NCBI RefSeq assembly: GCF_001884065.1
Contig: NZ_MACH01000127.1
Coordinates: 78,504 to 142,503, forward strand
Direction of reading: 5' to 3'
Source of the DNA: Bacillus proteolyticus
GTDB lineage: Bacteria > Bacillota > Bacilli > Bacillales > Bacillaceae_G
DNA: 64,000 bases
Made by a program: the position numbers and the translations under genes. This document shows, piece by piece, positions 32,033-41,660 of the stretch. The first letter of the stretch is position 1. Each line of letters begins with the position of its first letter. Below the pieces are notes generated by a model. That model had not been told where the DNA came from. It did no database searches and saw only the letters and a program-made list of their open reading frames with translations.

Positions 32033-33864
32033 CAATTAATACCCTCTTTCACTTCTTGCTTTGCTCTTACATATTTCACGAGATGTTCTGTAATTTCATA
32101 TTTTAAAAATGGTGTAATAAGATAAACACCGTTAAAGTATTTCATCGCCGTATCGATTAACTCTTGTGAAATACGAATCCCTTCCTCAATAGCCGCCTCT
32201 TTCGTTTCATGTCCATCCATTCTTTGTCTTATCTCTTCTGGAAGAGTAATACCAGGCACTTCAAAATGAAGAAAATCTGCATTCCGCTTACTTACTAACG
32301 GCATAATCCCAATAAAGATAGGTTGTTCCAAATGCTTTGTCGCTTCATACACTTCCTCAACTAACGCTATATCGTAAATTGGCTGAGTTAAGAAATATTC
32401 CGCTCCAGCATCTATTTTCCGTTCCATTCGCTTAACCGCTGCTTTTAAATGTCTTACATGCGGATTAAACGCACCGCCGACAGAAAATCTTGTTGCCGGA
32501 CCAATTGATTTCCCTAAAATGGAACGCCCATCGTTCATTTCTTTAATCATTTTTATGAGCTCAATAGAAGACAAATCATATACAGAAGTTGCACCTGGGA
32601 AATCACCAACACGCGCTGGATCACCAGTTAAAGCTAGCACTTCCTCCATCCCTAACGCCGATAAACCTAATAAATGAGATTGTAGTCCAATGACGTTATG
32701 ATCTCTACACGTTAAATGAGTCAATACCGGAATATCATGCTTTGTTAATAACGCACCCATTGCCATATTCGAAACGCGAGGCGATGCTAATGAATTATCT
32801 GCTAGAGTAATAGCATCTGCCCCAGCTCTTTTCAGTGCTCTTGCCCCTTCAAAAAAACGCTGCGTGTCTAATGTTTTCGGTGGGTCTAGTTCCACTACAA
32901 CTGTCGTTTGTTTCTTTGCTTTCTCTGCTAGAGTGACGTGAGATTTCGAACGTTTCTCGTGTGTATGAACTACTTTTGGTCTTTGAATCGTGTCCTTTTC
33001 TATTACAGGTATAGCATTTGCAATAGCGCGCTTCATACTTTCAATATGTTCTGGAGTAGTACCACAACAACCACCCAATAACCGAATACCTTGCTCAATA
33101 AATTTCGGTGTCATCGCTTCGAAATAAGCCGGACTTCCCTCATATACGTAACGTCCCTCCACATAATTCGGGAGACCTGCATTTGGATATGCTGACAAGT
33201 AGCCATTTTGAGGAATCGATATCATTTTAAAAGCTTCCGTCATATGAAGTGGTCCTAGTTGGCAGTTCAATCCAACAACATTCGCACCGTAATCTAAGAG
33301 CTGTTTTAATATTTCATTTACATCATTTCCATTTTGAGTCGTACCTGCCTCATGTAACGCTAATTGGGCTACAATTGGAATATTCGTTTGTTTTCGTAAC
33401 ACCTTAACAGCATGAAGTAATTCAAATTCATCATAGAAAGTCTCTAATAGCAATCCATCAACCTGTTCTTCTAGTAAAGCACCTGCCTGCTCAAGTAACA
33501 TAAACTCCCTTTCCATATCAGTTGTTGTAACAGCTCCAATATGTTTCATACCACCAATTGTTCCTAAAATTGCATTTCTTTCTGTAACAGATGCTTTCGC
33601 AATCTTCACTGCTGCTTTATTAATTTGAACAACTTGATTCTCTAAGCCATACATACGTAATTTCGCTTCATTTGCTCCATACGTATTCGTCTGGATAACA
33701 TCCGCTCCAGCAGCTACATATTGTTTATGAATCGATATAATTAAGTCTGGATCAGACAAATTCAATTCTTCAAAACTACTTTGTAAACCATGCGAATGTA
33801 ATAACGTTCCAACCGCACCATCACCTATTACAATTCCTTTTGATAATAAATCTAGTAATTTCAC
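32032..33864 (-). CDS. yitJ: Bifunctional homocysteine S-methyltransferase / methylenetetrahydrofolate reductase (YitJ)
   Basis: A 610-residue fusion. The N-terminal half (1-290) is a homocysteine-binding barrel (GDGAVGTLLHSHG, GLNCQLGP, LLGGCCGTTPEH with the zinc cysteines). The C-terminal half (about 325-600) is a MetF-like MTHFR barrel (VVELDPPKTLD, LTCRDHNVIGLQ, ALTGDPARVG, FFLTQPIYD). The protein supplies 5-methyl-THF to MetH and may use S-methylmethionine or SAM itself as a methyl donor. It is the first gene of yitJ-metH. The leader holds a canonical S-box, and a promoter lies at 34,120-34,148. Confidence 0.95.
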   Translation of the reverse strand: MKLLDLLSKGIVIGDGAVGTLLHSHGLQSSFEELNLSDPDLIISIHKQYVAAGADVIQTNTYGANEAKLRMYGLENQVVQINKAAVKIAKASVTERNAILGTIGGMKHIGAVTTTDMEREFMLLEQAGALLEEQVDGLLLETFYDEFELLHAVKVLRKQTNIPIVAQLALHEAGTTQNGNDVNEILKQLLDYGANVVGLNCQLGPLHMTEAFKMISIPQNGYLSAYPNAGLPNYVEGRYVYEGSPAYFEAMTPKFIEQGIRLLGGCCGTTPEHIESMKRAIANAIPVIEKDTIQRPKVVHTHEKRSKSHVTLAEKAKKQTTVVVELDPPKTLDTQRFFEGARALKRAGADAITLADNSLASPRVSNMAMGALLTKHDIPVLTHLTCRDHNVIGLQSHLLGLSALGMEEVLALTGDPARVGDFPGATSVYDLSSIELIKMIKEMNDGRSILGKSIGPATRFSVGGAFNPHVRHLKAAVKRMERKIDAGAEYFLTQPIYDIALVEEVYEATKHLEQPIFIGIMPLVSKRNADFLHFEVPGITLPEEIRQRMDGHETKEAAIEEGIRISQELIDTAMKYFNGVYLITPFLKYEITEHLVKYVRAKQEVKEGIN

Positions 33865-33887
33865 GAATCTCCCTCATTTCTATCAAT

Positions 33888-34047
33888 ATAAAAACCCCCT
33901 CTTCACTTTGAAGAGGGGGACATAATTGTTCCGCCTCTTATTATGCAAAACATTCGTTTTGCAGGTATTAGCACCGTTTCAAACATTTCGTTTGCAGGTT
34001 GCCGGGTTTCACAGGGCCTTTCCCTCCACCGCTCTCAATAAGAGTTG
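33888..34047 (-). promoter_or_regulatory. SAM-I riboswitch (S-box) of yitJ-metH
   Basis: On the minus strand, the aptamer holds P1 (CTCTTATT/AATAAGAG), GAGAGCGGTGGAGGGAAAGG, CCCTGTGAAACCCGGCAACC and GGTGCTAATACCTGC, the standard S-box core. It is followed by the terminator hairpin CCCCCTCTTC/GAAGAGGGGG and five T (33,888-33,919). Binding of SAM would end transcription. Confidence 0.97.
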
Positions 34048-34119
34048 TCTTTATTATTTTATTTATGTAGCTAAAAGGAAATACGTTCCCCTTTTAACAA
34101 TGTTTGTTAATTTTTTATA

Positions 34120-34148
34120 AATTTAGCATGCACAAATATAAAAGTCAA
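34120..34148 (-). promoter_or_regulatory. Sigma-A promoter of yitJ-metH
   Basis: TTGACT (34,143-34,148), 17-bp spacer, TAAATT (34,120-34,125), read on the minus strand; the start would lie about 65 nt before the S-box. Confidence 0.7.
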
Positions 34149-34246
34149 TGACACTTGCGGAAAAATAAAAATTATTTAAAATAAAGTTGCAATTCAATTA
34201 ACTTTTGTTGTAAAGTTAAAAACATAATAAAAATTTCATACGAACA

Positions 34247-34404
34247 TTCTTATCTAGAGAGGTAGAGGGACTGGCCCTATGACGCCTCAGCAACCATTAA
34301 CAATTTGTTAATAAGGTGCTAATTCCAGCAAATTGTGAAAGATTTGACAGATGAGAAGAAGACTCTATTCAATCCGAAAGCCTTCTTCTTAGAAGGCTTT
34401 TTTT
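34247..34404 (+). promoter_or_regulatory. SAM-I riboswitch (S-box) of metI-metC
   Basis: Plus strand: TTCTTATCTAGAGAGGTAGA, GGGACTGGCCCTATGACGCC, TCAGCAACC, AAGGTGCTAATTCCAGCA, then GATGAGAAG closing P1 (aptamer 34,247-34,359). Terminator AAAGCCTTCT/AGAAGGCTTT plus T-run at 34,377-34,404. The metI start follows 48 nt later. Confidence 0.97.
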
Positions 34405-34451
34405 ATTTTATATTCAACTACTCGTTCAATTTAAAAAGGAGGAATTTTTAC

Positions 34452-35564
34452 ATGTCAACTATCGAAACAAAACTAGCACAAATCGGAAATCGTAGCGAAA
34501 CTACAACAGGAACTGTTAATCCACCCGTTTATTTCTCAACCGCTTATCGTCACGAAGGACTTGGTAGATCTACCGGATTTGACTATTCACGAACTGGAAA
34601 TCCAACTCGTGGTCTTTTAGAACAGGCAATCGCAGATTTAGAATATGGCGAACAAGGTTATGCCTGTAGTTCAGGTATGGCAGCTGTTCTCCTCGTCCTT
34701 TCATTATTCCGTTCTGGAGATGAACTTATTGTATCCGAAGATTTATACGGGGGAACGTATCGCTTATTTTCCGAACACGAAAAAAAGTGGAATGTTCGAT
34801 GTAGATACGTAAATACACAATCTATTAAACAAATTGAGCAAGCTATCACAACTGAAACGAAGGCTATTTTCATAGAAACTCCGACTAATCCATTAATGCA
34901 AGTTACTGATATTGCCGCTGTCGCAACTGTAGCGAAAAGACACGGACTACTTCTTATCGTAGACAATACATTCTACACTCCTTATATACAGCAACCATTA
35001 ACAGAAGGTGCCGATATCGTACTTCATAGTGCAACGAAGTATTTAGGCGGGCATAACGATGTACTAAGCGGACTTGTCGTGGCAAAAGGAAAAGAACTTT
35101 GTGAAGAAATTGCTCATTATCATAATGCCTCCGGTGCTGTCTTAAGCCCATTTGACTCATGGCTATTAATTCGTGGTATGAAAACTTTAGCGCTTCGCAT
35201 GAGACAACATGAAGAAAATGCGAAAACAATTGTTGCTTATTTAAATGATGAAGACGGTGTGACAGATGTATTTTATCCAGGAAGAGGCGGTATGATTTCG
35301 TTTCGTCTTCAAGATGAAACATGGATTAATCCATTCTTACAATCTTTATCCTTAATCACATTTGCTGAAAGTCTTGGTGGTGTAGAGAGTTTAATGACTT
35401 ACCCAGCAACGCAAACGCATGCTGATATTCCTGAAGAAATCAGAACGGCAAACGGTGTATGTAATCGTCTTCTTCGATTCTCCGTCGGCATTGAAAATAG
35501 TAACGATTTAATTCAAGACTTAAAGCAAGCCATTAAACTTGTAAAAGAAGGTGTAAGCATATGA
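34452..35564 (+). CDS. metI: Cystathionine gamma-synthase / O-acetylhomoserine lyase (MetI)
   Basis: PLP enzyme of 370 residues that joins cysteine (or sulfide) to an acylated homoserine. The start is 34,452 (MSTIETKLAQIGNRSETTTG) with AAAGGAGG 9 nt before; the longer frame runs through the riboswitch terminator and is excluded. Motifs: SRTGNPTR, YACSSGMAAV, VDNTFYTPYIQQPL, and the PLP lysine in LHSATKYLGGH. Overlaps metC by 4 nt (ATGA). Confidence 0.94.
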   Translation: MSTIETKLAQIGNRSETTTGTVNPPVYFSTAYRHEGLGRSTGFDYSRTGNPTRGLLEQAIADLEYGEQGYACSSGMAAVLLVLSLFRSGDELIVSEDLYGGTYRLFSEHEKKWNVRCRYVNTQSIKQIEQAITTETKAIFIETPTNPLMQVTDIAAVATVAKRHGLLLIVDNTFYTPYIQQPLTEGADIVLHSATKYLGGHNDVLSGLVVAKGKELCEEIAHYHNASGAVLSPFDSWLLIRGMKTLALRMRQHEENAKTIVAYLNDEDGVTDVFYPGRGGMISFRLQDETWINPFLQSLSLITFAESLGGVESLMTYPATQTHADIPEEIRTANGVCNRLLRFSVGIENSNDLIQDLKQAIKLVKEGVSI

Positions 35565-36724
35565 GTTATTCTATCGATACACTCTTACTACACAACCAGT
35601 ATAAACATGATACTCAAACAGGAGCTGTTAACGTTCCTATTTATAACACATCAACATTTCACCAGTTTGACGTAGATGCTTTCGGGAAATACGACTATAG
35701 CCGATCGGGTAATCCAACTCGTGAAGCTCTTGAAGATATCATTGCTTTATTAGAGGGCGGAACAAAAGGATTCGCATTTGCATCAGGAATTGCAGCGATT
35801 TCCACTGCATTTCTCCTTCTTTCACAAGGTGATCACGTACTCATTTCAGAAGACGTATACGGAGGCACTTACCGAATTATAACTGAAGTACTCTCTCGTT
35901 ACGGTGTTTCACATACATTTGTAGATATGACAAATATGGAAGAAGTAAAAGAAAACATTAAACCAAATACGAAGCTATTTTATGTAGAAACACCTTCTAA
36001 TCCACTTTTAAAAGTGACAGATATTCGTGCTGTTTCTAAGCTTGCAAAATCTATTGGTGCTCTTACTTTTGTTGATAATACATTTTTGACACCACTATTC
36101 CAGAAGCCACTTGATCTTGGAGCCGATGTTGTTCTTCATAGTGCCACAAAATTTATTGCTGGCCATAGCGATGTTACTGCCGGATTAGCGGTCGTAAAAG
36201 ATGCCGAACTCGCTCAAAAACTTGGATTTTTACAAAATGCATTCGGCGCTATTTTAGGGCCTCAAGATTGTTCTCTCGTACTTCGCGGTCTAAAAACATT
36301 GCATGTACGCCTTGAGCATTCAGCTGCAAATGCCAATAAAATTGCACATTATTTACAAGAGCACGCTAAAGTTAAAAACGTCTATTATCCAGGATTACAA
36401 ACACATCTTGGATTTGATATACAACAATCTCAAGCTACATCAGCCGGAGCTGTCCTATCTTTTACTTTACAGTCAGAAGATGCACTCCGCCAATTTTTAT
36501 CAAAAGTAAAATTACCTGTCTTTGCGGTTAGTTTAGGAGCTGTCGAATCGATTCTTTCCTACCCAGCTAAAATGTCACATGCAGCACTATCGCAAGAAGC
36601 TCGAGATGAAAGAGGTATTTCTAATTCATTACTTCGTTTATCTGTCGGCCTTGAAAATGTTGATGATTTAATATCTGATTTTGAAAATGCTCTTTCTTAT
36701 GTAGAAGAACCTGTAAATGTATAG
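35561..36724 (+). CDS. metC: Cystathionine beta-lyase (MetC)
   Basis: PLP enzyme of 387 residues that splits cystathionine to homocysteine, pyruvate and ammonia. Same family as MetI: SRSGNPTREALE, FASGIAAIS, VDNTFLTPLFQKPLDLGADVV, and the PLP lysine in LHSATKFIAGHSD. It overlaps the metI stop, so the two are translated from one S-box-regulated message. Together MetI and MetC do trans-sulfuration toward methionine, and YitJ-MetH on the other side do the methylation. Confidence 0.93.
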   Translation: MSYSIDTLLLHNQYKHDTQTGAVNVPIYNTSTFHQFDVDAFGKYDYSRSGNPTREALEDIIALLEGGTKGFAFASGIAAISTAFLLLSQGDHVLISEDVYGGTYRIITEVLSRYGVSHTFVDMTNMEEVKENIKPNTKLFYVETPSNPLLKVTDIRAVSKLAKSIGALTFVDNTFLTPLFQKPLDLGADVVLHSATKFIAGHSDVTAGLAVVKDAELAQKLGFLQNAFGAILGPQDCSLVLRGLKTLHVRLEHSAANANKIAHYLQEHAKVKNVYYPGLQTHLGFDIQQSQATSAGAVLSFTLQSEDALRQFLSKVKLPVFAVSLGAVESILSYPAKMSHAALSQEARDERGISNSLLRLSVGLENVDDLISDFENALSYVEEPVNV

Positions 36725-36728
36725 AGAG

Positions 36729-36767
36729 AAAAGAAGATATGAAATTAAGTTTTCATATCTTCTTTTT
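36729..36767 (+). terminator. Terminator after metC
   Basis: AAAGAAGATATGAAA/TTTCATATCTTCTTT, 6-nt loop, T-run. Confidence 0.92.
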
Positions 36768-36893
36768 ATGCTGTCTAACATATTCGTTTTAATCCTTTTC
36801 TGTCTGTATAGTTCATTAAAAAATAAAAGTGCATTATCTATTTCCAAGTAATGGATTAATTGATATATTAAGAAATAAAAGGGGCAAAAAATA

Positions 36894-37406
36894 ATGGATA
36901 CTTGTGCAGATGTTTTAATCGTTATCGATTTACAAAATGGAGTATGTTATAGCGGAGAGCATTTATTTGATTTACAAAATTTACTTACAAAAGTAAATAA
37001 AAGAATTTCTTCATATAGAAAATCAAATAAACCAATCATTTTTGTTCAACATTGCGATGATGATTTAGTACCCGAAAAAGAAATTTGGGCTATTCATACC
37101 GATCTAGATGTTCAAGAACAAGATTTTTTTGTAAGAAAAACACATGCCAATTCATTTTATAAAACAAACTTAAAAGAGATTTTAGATCAATTATCTGTAC
37201 ATCGTATTGAATTTTGTGGTGCCCAAACAGAGTACTGTATGGATGCTACAATTAAATTTGCCCACGGACTGAGATACGAAAACTTCATGGTACAGAAAAC
37301 AACCTCTACGTTAAATAATCCATTTATGTCCGCAAAAGAGACAATTGATTTTTATGAGAATATATGGAACCACAGATTTTTAAAGTTGATAAAGGATGAA
37401 CTCTAG
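36894..37406 (+). CDS. Isochorismatase-family cysteine hydrolase
   Basis: A 170-residue hydrolase of the isochorismatase/nicotinamidase superfamily. Catalytic triad by pattern: Asp of VIDLQNG, Lys of RKTHANSFY, Cys of GAQTEYCMDAT, plus a cis-peptide-like GAQTEYC turn. It is likely to cleave a small amide or ester; the substrate cannot be read from sequence. AGGGGC is not a strong box, but the spacing to ATG is 9-10 nt. Monocistronic, ended by a palindromic terminator. Confidence 0.85.
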   Translation: MDTCADVLIVIDLQNGVCYSGEHLFDLQNLLTKVNKRISSYRKSNKPIIFVQHCDDDLVPEKEIWAIHTDLDVQEQDFFVRKTHANSFYKTNLKEILDQLSVHRIEFCGAQTEYCMDATIKFAHGLRYENFMVQKTTSTLNNPFMSAKETIDFYENIWNHRFLKLIKDEL

Positions 37407-37803
37407 AATAAAGGACTCAAATATTTAATCATCACCATAAGAAAGCTGATTATAATCAGCTTCTTTTAACCTGTTTTATATTCTATATATATCATTATAA
37501 TTCCTTTTTCATATTATTTTAAAAATTTCGTATATTCATTTGAAAGAATAAGAAAATCATGATAAAATTGTGTTACAAATATATCTATATCTTTCAATTT
37601 TTAAAACGCATCAAAATTTTCACCCAAAAGTGTCATTTTACAAAACCGTACAAATTGATCTATTTTATTTACATCAGGGTCTCTTTTCTTACAATTTCTT
37701 TACTTTAGGACTTTTTTTCTGCAACAACTGTTTTCTTTTCTTTAATTTTTTGGTATGTATAGTATGGTATGGTATAACAGCTCACACGGAGGTGGAAAAG
37801 AAC
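37407..37803. other. Intergenic region before ArsR-type gene
   Basis: Contains the palindromic terminator of the hydrolase gene (GAAAGCTGATTATAATCAGC, 37,441-37,467) and AT-rich DNA. Overlapping TATGG repeats (about 37,752-37,776) before the ArsR start may be its promoter/operator. A long frame here is not a gene extension: it lacks a ribosome binding site and reads through low-complexity DNA. Confidence 0.5.
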
Positions 37804-38094
37804 ATGTTAGAAACCTTTCAAAAAGAAATAGAACTATATGAAAGCAATGCAGAATTATTGAAAGTGCTTGCTCATCCTGTTCGCTTATGTATTGTAAAAG
37901 GATTAATTGAACGTGGCCCAAGCAATGTTTCTACAATGTACACTGGCTTAAACATGCCACAATCTACAATTTCACAGCATTTAGCAAAGTTAAAAAGTGC
38001 TAAAATCGTTTCTAGTGAAAGAAAAGGATTAGAAATTTACTACAAAGTAGAAAACGAAACAATTATTCAACTCGTTCGCGTATTATTAGGTTAG
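37804..38094 (+). CDS. ArsR-family transcriptional regulator
   Basis: A 96-residue winged-helix repressor. KVLAHPVRLCIVKGLIERGP forms the first helices, MPQSTISQHLAKLKSAKIVSSE the recognition helix, and ERKGLEIYYKVEN the wing. I see no Cys-rich metal site of the usual CxC type; only Cys30 or so in RLCIV. It resembles PagR-type regulators of the B. cereus group. Start 37,804 with GGAGGTGG 8 nt upstream. No target gene is adjacent in the same direction; autoregulation through the repeats just upstream is likely. Confidence 0.87.
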   Translation: MLETFQKEIELYESNAELLKVLAHPVRLCIVKGLIERGPSNVSTMYTGLNMPQSTISQHLAKLKSAKIVSSERKGLEIYYKVENETIIQLVRVLLG

Positions 38095-38196
38095 GGACTA
38101 ATAGACAGAGAAAAAGAACGTATTCTATATTTTTCATCTCATATCTTTAATATAAATATATATCATGAGAGAAAATATACAATACTACATAAGTCG

Positions 38197-38243
38197 TATG
38201 AAAAAACAAGACACAGCAATATACTGTGTCTTGTTTTTTCATA
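38197..38243 (-). terminator. Terminator after midA-like gene
   Basis: A nearly 20-bp perfect stem centred on CAATATA (AACAAGACACAG and its complement) with A/T flanks; overlaps the stop at 38,239. Confidence 0.92.
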
Positions 38244-39351
38244 CTGTTAAATATTGATTCAAATGTAAATTCTGCATATCTTTTGTATGTATAACAACAT
38301 CAAAAGCACTGCCTAAGCCTCCGTTCAAAATCATAGAACGAACTGCTCGGTTTCGTTTTTGAGTTTCAGAAAAAGGATTCGTATCTTGATGACTCGTAAG
38401 ATGTTCTAATATTCCTGCCGCTAACAAAAACTCTGATTGCTTCCTGTGCCATATCGTATGAATCCCTTGTAACTCGAAAATCATCTTCAACTCATCCCAA
38501 TGAACATGGGTAGTTAAATCCATTTCTCCTGGATATGCAAGAGGGTTACGAATTAGCTTATGCTTATAATATCCTCTTAAACTTCCTTCATGATGTGCAG
38601 GATGCATCCATTCTTCTTTTGTATAACCATAATCAACTGTAATACATATACCTCGCTGGAACCATTCCGCAATTTCTTCTATATACTCTTCCATTGCAAT
38701 AGGTACCTCAAATCGCTGCCCCTCTGCAATATGAATATTATACTTCAATAAGTATCGACCAATTCTTTTCTCTACTGGCCTAAATACTTCTGCAAGGTCC
38801 CCTTCCTCTGTATACGTGATACGTACTTCATACAAAATTCCATTTCTTTTCTCAACTACTTCAACAGGAAACGCATCAAATAGCTCATTCGAAAAAATAA
38901 TTCCTTCGAAAGACTCTCCCATTTCAATATACGATGTATAGTACGATACATTATCAAATGAGCAAAGACTCTCCTGCTGTAATTTTCTATGAAAAGGGCT
39001 CACTTCAACAATTGAATAGTTTAAACTACTAAAGGTTTCCGGAGATAATTGTTTCCATTCTTGTAAAACATCATAGGCAAACTTCCCCGTTCCCCCACCA
39101 ACCTCACAAATATTTGAAGAAACTTCCCCATTTTCAACAAGCCGAACGAAAAACTTAGCAAAAGTTTTCGCAAAGACAGATGATATATTACTACTCGTAA
39201 AAAAATCTCCTTGTCTTCCAATTTTTTCACGTTCTCTCATATAATATCCATGTCCCTCTGCATATAATACGAGGTTCATATACGTACTGTATGAAATTGA
39301 ATAATCCTTTTCTTTCCCCATCCATTCTCTTAAAATGAGCTCCATCCCCAT
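38239..39351 (-). CDS. Class I SAM-dependent methyltransferase, MidA/NDUFAF7 family
   Basis: A 370-residue enzyme (COG1565, DUF185). SAM-binding motif I is EVGGGTGKFAYDVL, and post-I is YSIVEVSPFHRKLQ. SNELFDAFPVEVVE is the family signature, and VDYGYTKEEW with the downstream HPAHHEGSLRGYYKH loop is also typical. Mitochondrial relatives methylate an arginine of complex I. The bacterial substrate is unknown. GGAG lies 5 nt before ATG 39,351. It ends 9 nt after yqgX in transcription order, so the two form an operon. Confidence 0.85.
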   Translation of the reverse strand: MGMELILREWMGKEKDYSISYSTYMNLVLYAEGHGYYMREREKIGRQGDFFTSSNISSVFAKTFAKFFVRLVENGEVSSNICEVGGGTGKFAYDVLQEWKQLSPETFSSLNYSIVEVSPFHRKLQQESLCSFDNVSYYTSYIEMGESFEGIIFSNELFDAFPVEVVEKRNGILYEVRITYTEEGDLAEVFRPVEKRIGRYLLKYNIHIAEGQRFEVPIAMEEYIEEIAEWFQRGICITVDYGYTKEEWMHPAHHEGSLRGYYKHKLIRNPLAYPGEMDLTTHVHWDELKMIFELQGIHTIWHRKQSEFLLAAGILEHLTSHQDTNPFSETQKRNRAVRSMILNGGLGSAFDVVIHTKDMQNLHLNQYLTV

Positions 39352-39360
39352 AATAACTCC

Positions 39361-39990
39361 TTATTGTAAAAATGGATTATTTTCTTTTTCAAATCCAATG
39401 CTCGTCTCTGGACCATGCCCACATAGCACCGCTGTTTCATCTGGTAATACAAATAATTTCTCCTCAATACTTCCAATTAATTCAGCAAAGCTTCCGCCAG
39501 GCAAATCTGTTCTTCCAATACTCATTTGGAATAATACATCACCAGAAAATACGGCATTCGCCTCTTTACAATAATAAGAAATACTTCCTGGAGAATGTCC
39601 TGGTGTCTCAAAAATTTCAAAGTTAAAAGAACCGATCGTTAATGTACCTTCTGCATCAATAATTTGATCTGCTGGTTTCGCTGTAATACTGCGGTTCATC
39701 ATAAAAATTTGCGATCCATTCACAGTTGCATCTCCTAACCAATCCGCTTCTTCTTTATGTACGTATACCGGAATACGAAAAGCATCTCTCACGGCATCAA
39801 CAGCACCAATATGATCAAAGTGAGCATGTGTTAATAAAACCGCAAGGGGCTTTAACTGCGCTTCTTGTAAATATGTAACAAGTTTCTCTCCTTCATGACC
39901 AGGATCAAAAATAATACACTCATTTTGATCATTCGTTAAAATATAAGCATTTGTTTGTAATGGGCCTAAAGGCATTTGTGTCCATTTCAT
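39361..39990 (-). CDS. yqgX: MBL-fold metallo-hydrolase YqgX
   Basis: A 209-residue metallo-beta-lactamase-fold protein of the glyoxalase II type. THAHFDHIGAV carries the HxHxDH metal motif, TPGHSPGS and FSGDVLFQMSIGRTDLPGG give the next ligands, and CGHGPETSIG the last His. It hydrolyses a thioester or related bond; bacillithiol-linked substrates are possible in Bacillus. Start chosen at 39,990 with GGAGGAGA upstream, matching the usual MKWTQMPLGP-type N-terminus. Confidence 0.92.
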   Translation of the reverse strand: MKWTQMPLGPLQTNAYILTNDQNECIIFDPGHEGEKLVTYLQEAQLKPLAVLLTHAHFDHIGAVDAVRDAFRIPVYVHKEEADWLGDATVNGSQIFMMNRSITAKPADQIIDAEGTLTIGSFNFEIFETPGHSPGSISYYCKEANAVFSGDVLFQMSIGRTDLPGGSFAELIGSIEEKLFVLPDETAVLCGHGPETSIGFEKENNPFLQ

Positions 39991-40160
39991 ATAAAAATCT
40001 CCTCCAGTTATTGAACTTACTTTCAATGATACAACATTTCTTTCTCTTATGAAAAGAAAGGATGCTATCTCGACATTCATTTTTAAAACATGTACAATAT
40101 AAAAGAGTAAATATTCCAAAAACTCATCGTAAGAAATGAGAAGACAGAGGAGGATATTGT

Positions 40161-40334
40161 ATGGGCCTTGTTATTATTTTTGCGCTAGTCACTCTGTTAG
40201 CTGTATTTGCTACGCTTAGAACACTTCGCGAAAAGAATTTTTTCGCGGGCGGCTTTGCAATTGCAACTGTACTCGTTTTCGGATGGTTTACGATCATGAC
40301 TGTTCTATATAACGGGTACCCACCGGCAGCTTAA
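40161..40334 (+). CDS. yqgW: DUF2759 membrane protein YqgW
   Basis: A 57-residue protein, MGLVIIFALVTLLAVFATLR, with two hydrophobic helices separated by a basic REKNFFAGG turn and ending NGYPPAA. Fits YqgW/DUF2759, which in B. subtilis lies next to yqgX. GGAGGATATTGT precedes the ATG. Function unknown. Confidence 0.85.
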   Translation: MGLVIIFALVTLLAVFATLRTLREKNFFAGGFAIATVLVFGWFTIMTVLYNGYPPAA

Positions 40335-40369
40335 TTCATTTTCATGCTATTCTTCATCAAGATTTTGCA

Positions 40370-40402
40370 CAAAAAGAGGAAGGGTTTTCCCTTCCTCTTT
40401 TC
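40370..40402. terminator. Bidirectional terminator between yqgW and glcK
   Basis: Stem AAAGAGGAAGGG/CCCTTCCTCTTT with a TTTT loop and A/T runs on both sides. Confidence 0.93.
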
Positions 40403-40414
40403 ATATTTCACAAC

Positions 40415-41398
40415 TTATATCATCTTCGCTTCGTATTTGTGCTTTTTTACAAGCCAAGCTCCTCCGATAACACCTGCATCATTACCAAGTATTGCAATTG
40501 CTAACTTTGTGCTCTTTACAGCACGTGAGAAAGCATATTGCTCGAAATAACGTTGAATTGGCTCTAATAGTGCATCTCCAGCTTTAGATACACCACCACC
40601 AATAACAATTTTCTCTGGATTCAACGTACTAGCAAGGTTCGCTACAGCTAATCCTAAATAAGAAGCTACTTTTTCTACTACTTCGCTCGCTAGCTCGTCA
40701 CCTTGTCCAAGCGCTTCAAACACATCTTTTGATGTAATACGCCCTTCTTCTGCTAACATAGAACGTAACATACTCTCTTTATCTGTCTCTTGTATTTTTT
40801 GCATAGCAACACGCACAATACCTGTTGCAGAGGCTACTGTTTCTAAGCAACCAGACTTTCCGCAATTACAAGGGAAAGGATTCTCTGTAACTACTGTAAT
40901 ATGTCCAATCTCACCAGCAGCACCACTAATACCGTGTACAATCTCACCATTAGCGATTACACCGCCACCAACACCAGTACCAAGTGTCATACAGATTAAA
41001 TCTTTTGCTCCTTCGCCAGCACCTTTCCACATTTCACCAAGAGCTGCTAAGTTTGCATCATTATCAATAACAACAGGTAATCCTGTTTCTACTTCTAATA
41101 AATCTTTTAACGGATAGTTTTTCCACCCTAAATTAACCGCTTCATAAATCATTCCAGATGCCACATGTACAGGACCAGGAGCTCCCATACCAATACCGAT
41201 CAACTTACTTTTTAATTCACCTAACTCTTCTAACTTTTTATCAATAGCTTTCGCTACATCAAGTGTAATATGTTTTCCTTGCTCATTTGTATTCGTAGGG
41301 ATTTCCCACTTATGTAAAATTTCACCGTACACATTAATAAATGCTAATTTAATCGTTGTACCACCAAGGTCAACACCAACTAACCATTTCTCTTCCAT
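40415..41398 (-). CDS. glcK: Glucokinase (ROK family)
   Basis: Phosphorylates glucose with ATP in the cytoplasm, 327 residues. [13 protein letters not shown] is the ATP phosphate loop, [14 protein letters not shown] holds the catalytic Asp, GTGVGGGVI and GAAGEIGHI follow, and [14 protein letters not shown] is the ROK zinc motif (CxCGxxGCxE). It follows yqgQ by 19 nt in the same operon, as in B. subtilis. A good cre site lies upstream of the pair. Confidence 0.95.
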   Translation of the reverse strand: MEEKWLVGVDLGGTTIKLAFINVYGEILHKWEIPTNTNEQGKHITLDVAKAIDKKLEELGELKSKLIGIGMGAPGPVHVASGMIYEAVNLGWKNYPLKDLLEVETGLPVVIDNDANLAALGEMWKGAGEGAKDLICMTLGTGVGGGVIANGEIVHGISGAAGEIGHITVVTENPFPCNCGKSGCLETVASATGIVRVAMQKIQETDKESMLRSMLAEEGRITSKDVFEALGQGDELASEVVEKVASYLGLAVANLASTLNPEKIVIGGGVSKAGDALLEPIQRYFEQYAFSRAVKSTKLAIAILGNDAGVIGGAWLVKKHKYEAKMI

Positions 41399-41417
41399 GT
41401 TGCTTACCTACCTTTAT

Positions 41418-41618
41418 CTAATTCTTATTTAGCTCTTTTTGAATTTCTTGCTTCAATAAAAATAAAGCTGTTTGATAGTCTTGTGGATCGATTAGCTGTG
41501 ACTGATTTAATTCACGCAATTCATCTTGCATTAATTGTAAATCTGCAATTCGATCACCCGTATAAATAATCGTACCAAATTTCTTTAGCAATTGCTGAAT
41601 ATCATAAATAGATATCAT
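41418..41618 (-). CDS. yqgQ: YqgQ family protein
   Basis: A 66-residue helical protein, MISIYDIQQLLKKFGTIIYT, with GDRIADLQLMQDEL and a basic C-terminal helix. Short partner of glcK in Bacillus; function not known. GAGGGTGATGA precedes the start. Confidence 0.88.
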   Translation of the reverse strand: MISIYDIQQLLKKFGTIIYTGDRIADLQLMQDELRELNQSQLIDPQDYQTALFLLKQEIQKELNKN

Positions 41619-41660
41619 TTCATCACCCTCTATGCTTACTTACTATAAAAAACTATAATA

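Noticed and set aside
34335-34451. N-terminal extension of MetI
   Set aside because: It runs through the riboswitch terminator and lacks a box; the 34,452 start has a perfect one.
37570-37803. N-terminal extension of the ArsR regulator
   Set aside because: AT-rich, Phe/Leu-rich translation without a box; the 37,804 start has GGAGGTGG.
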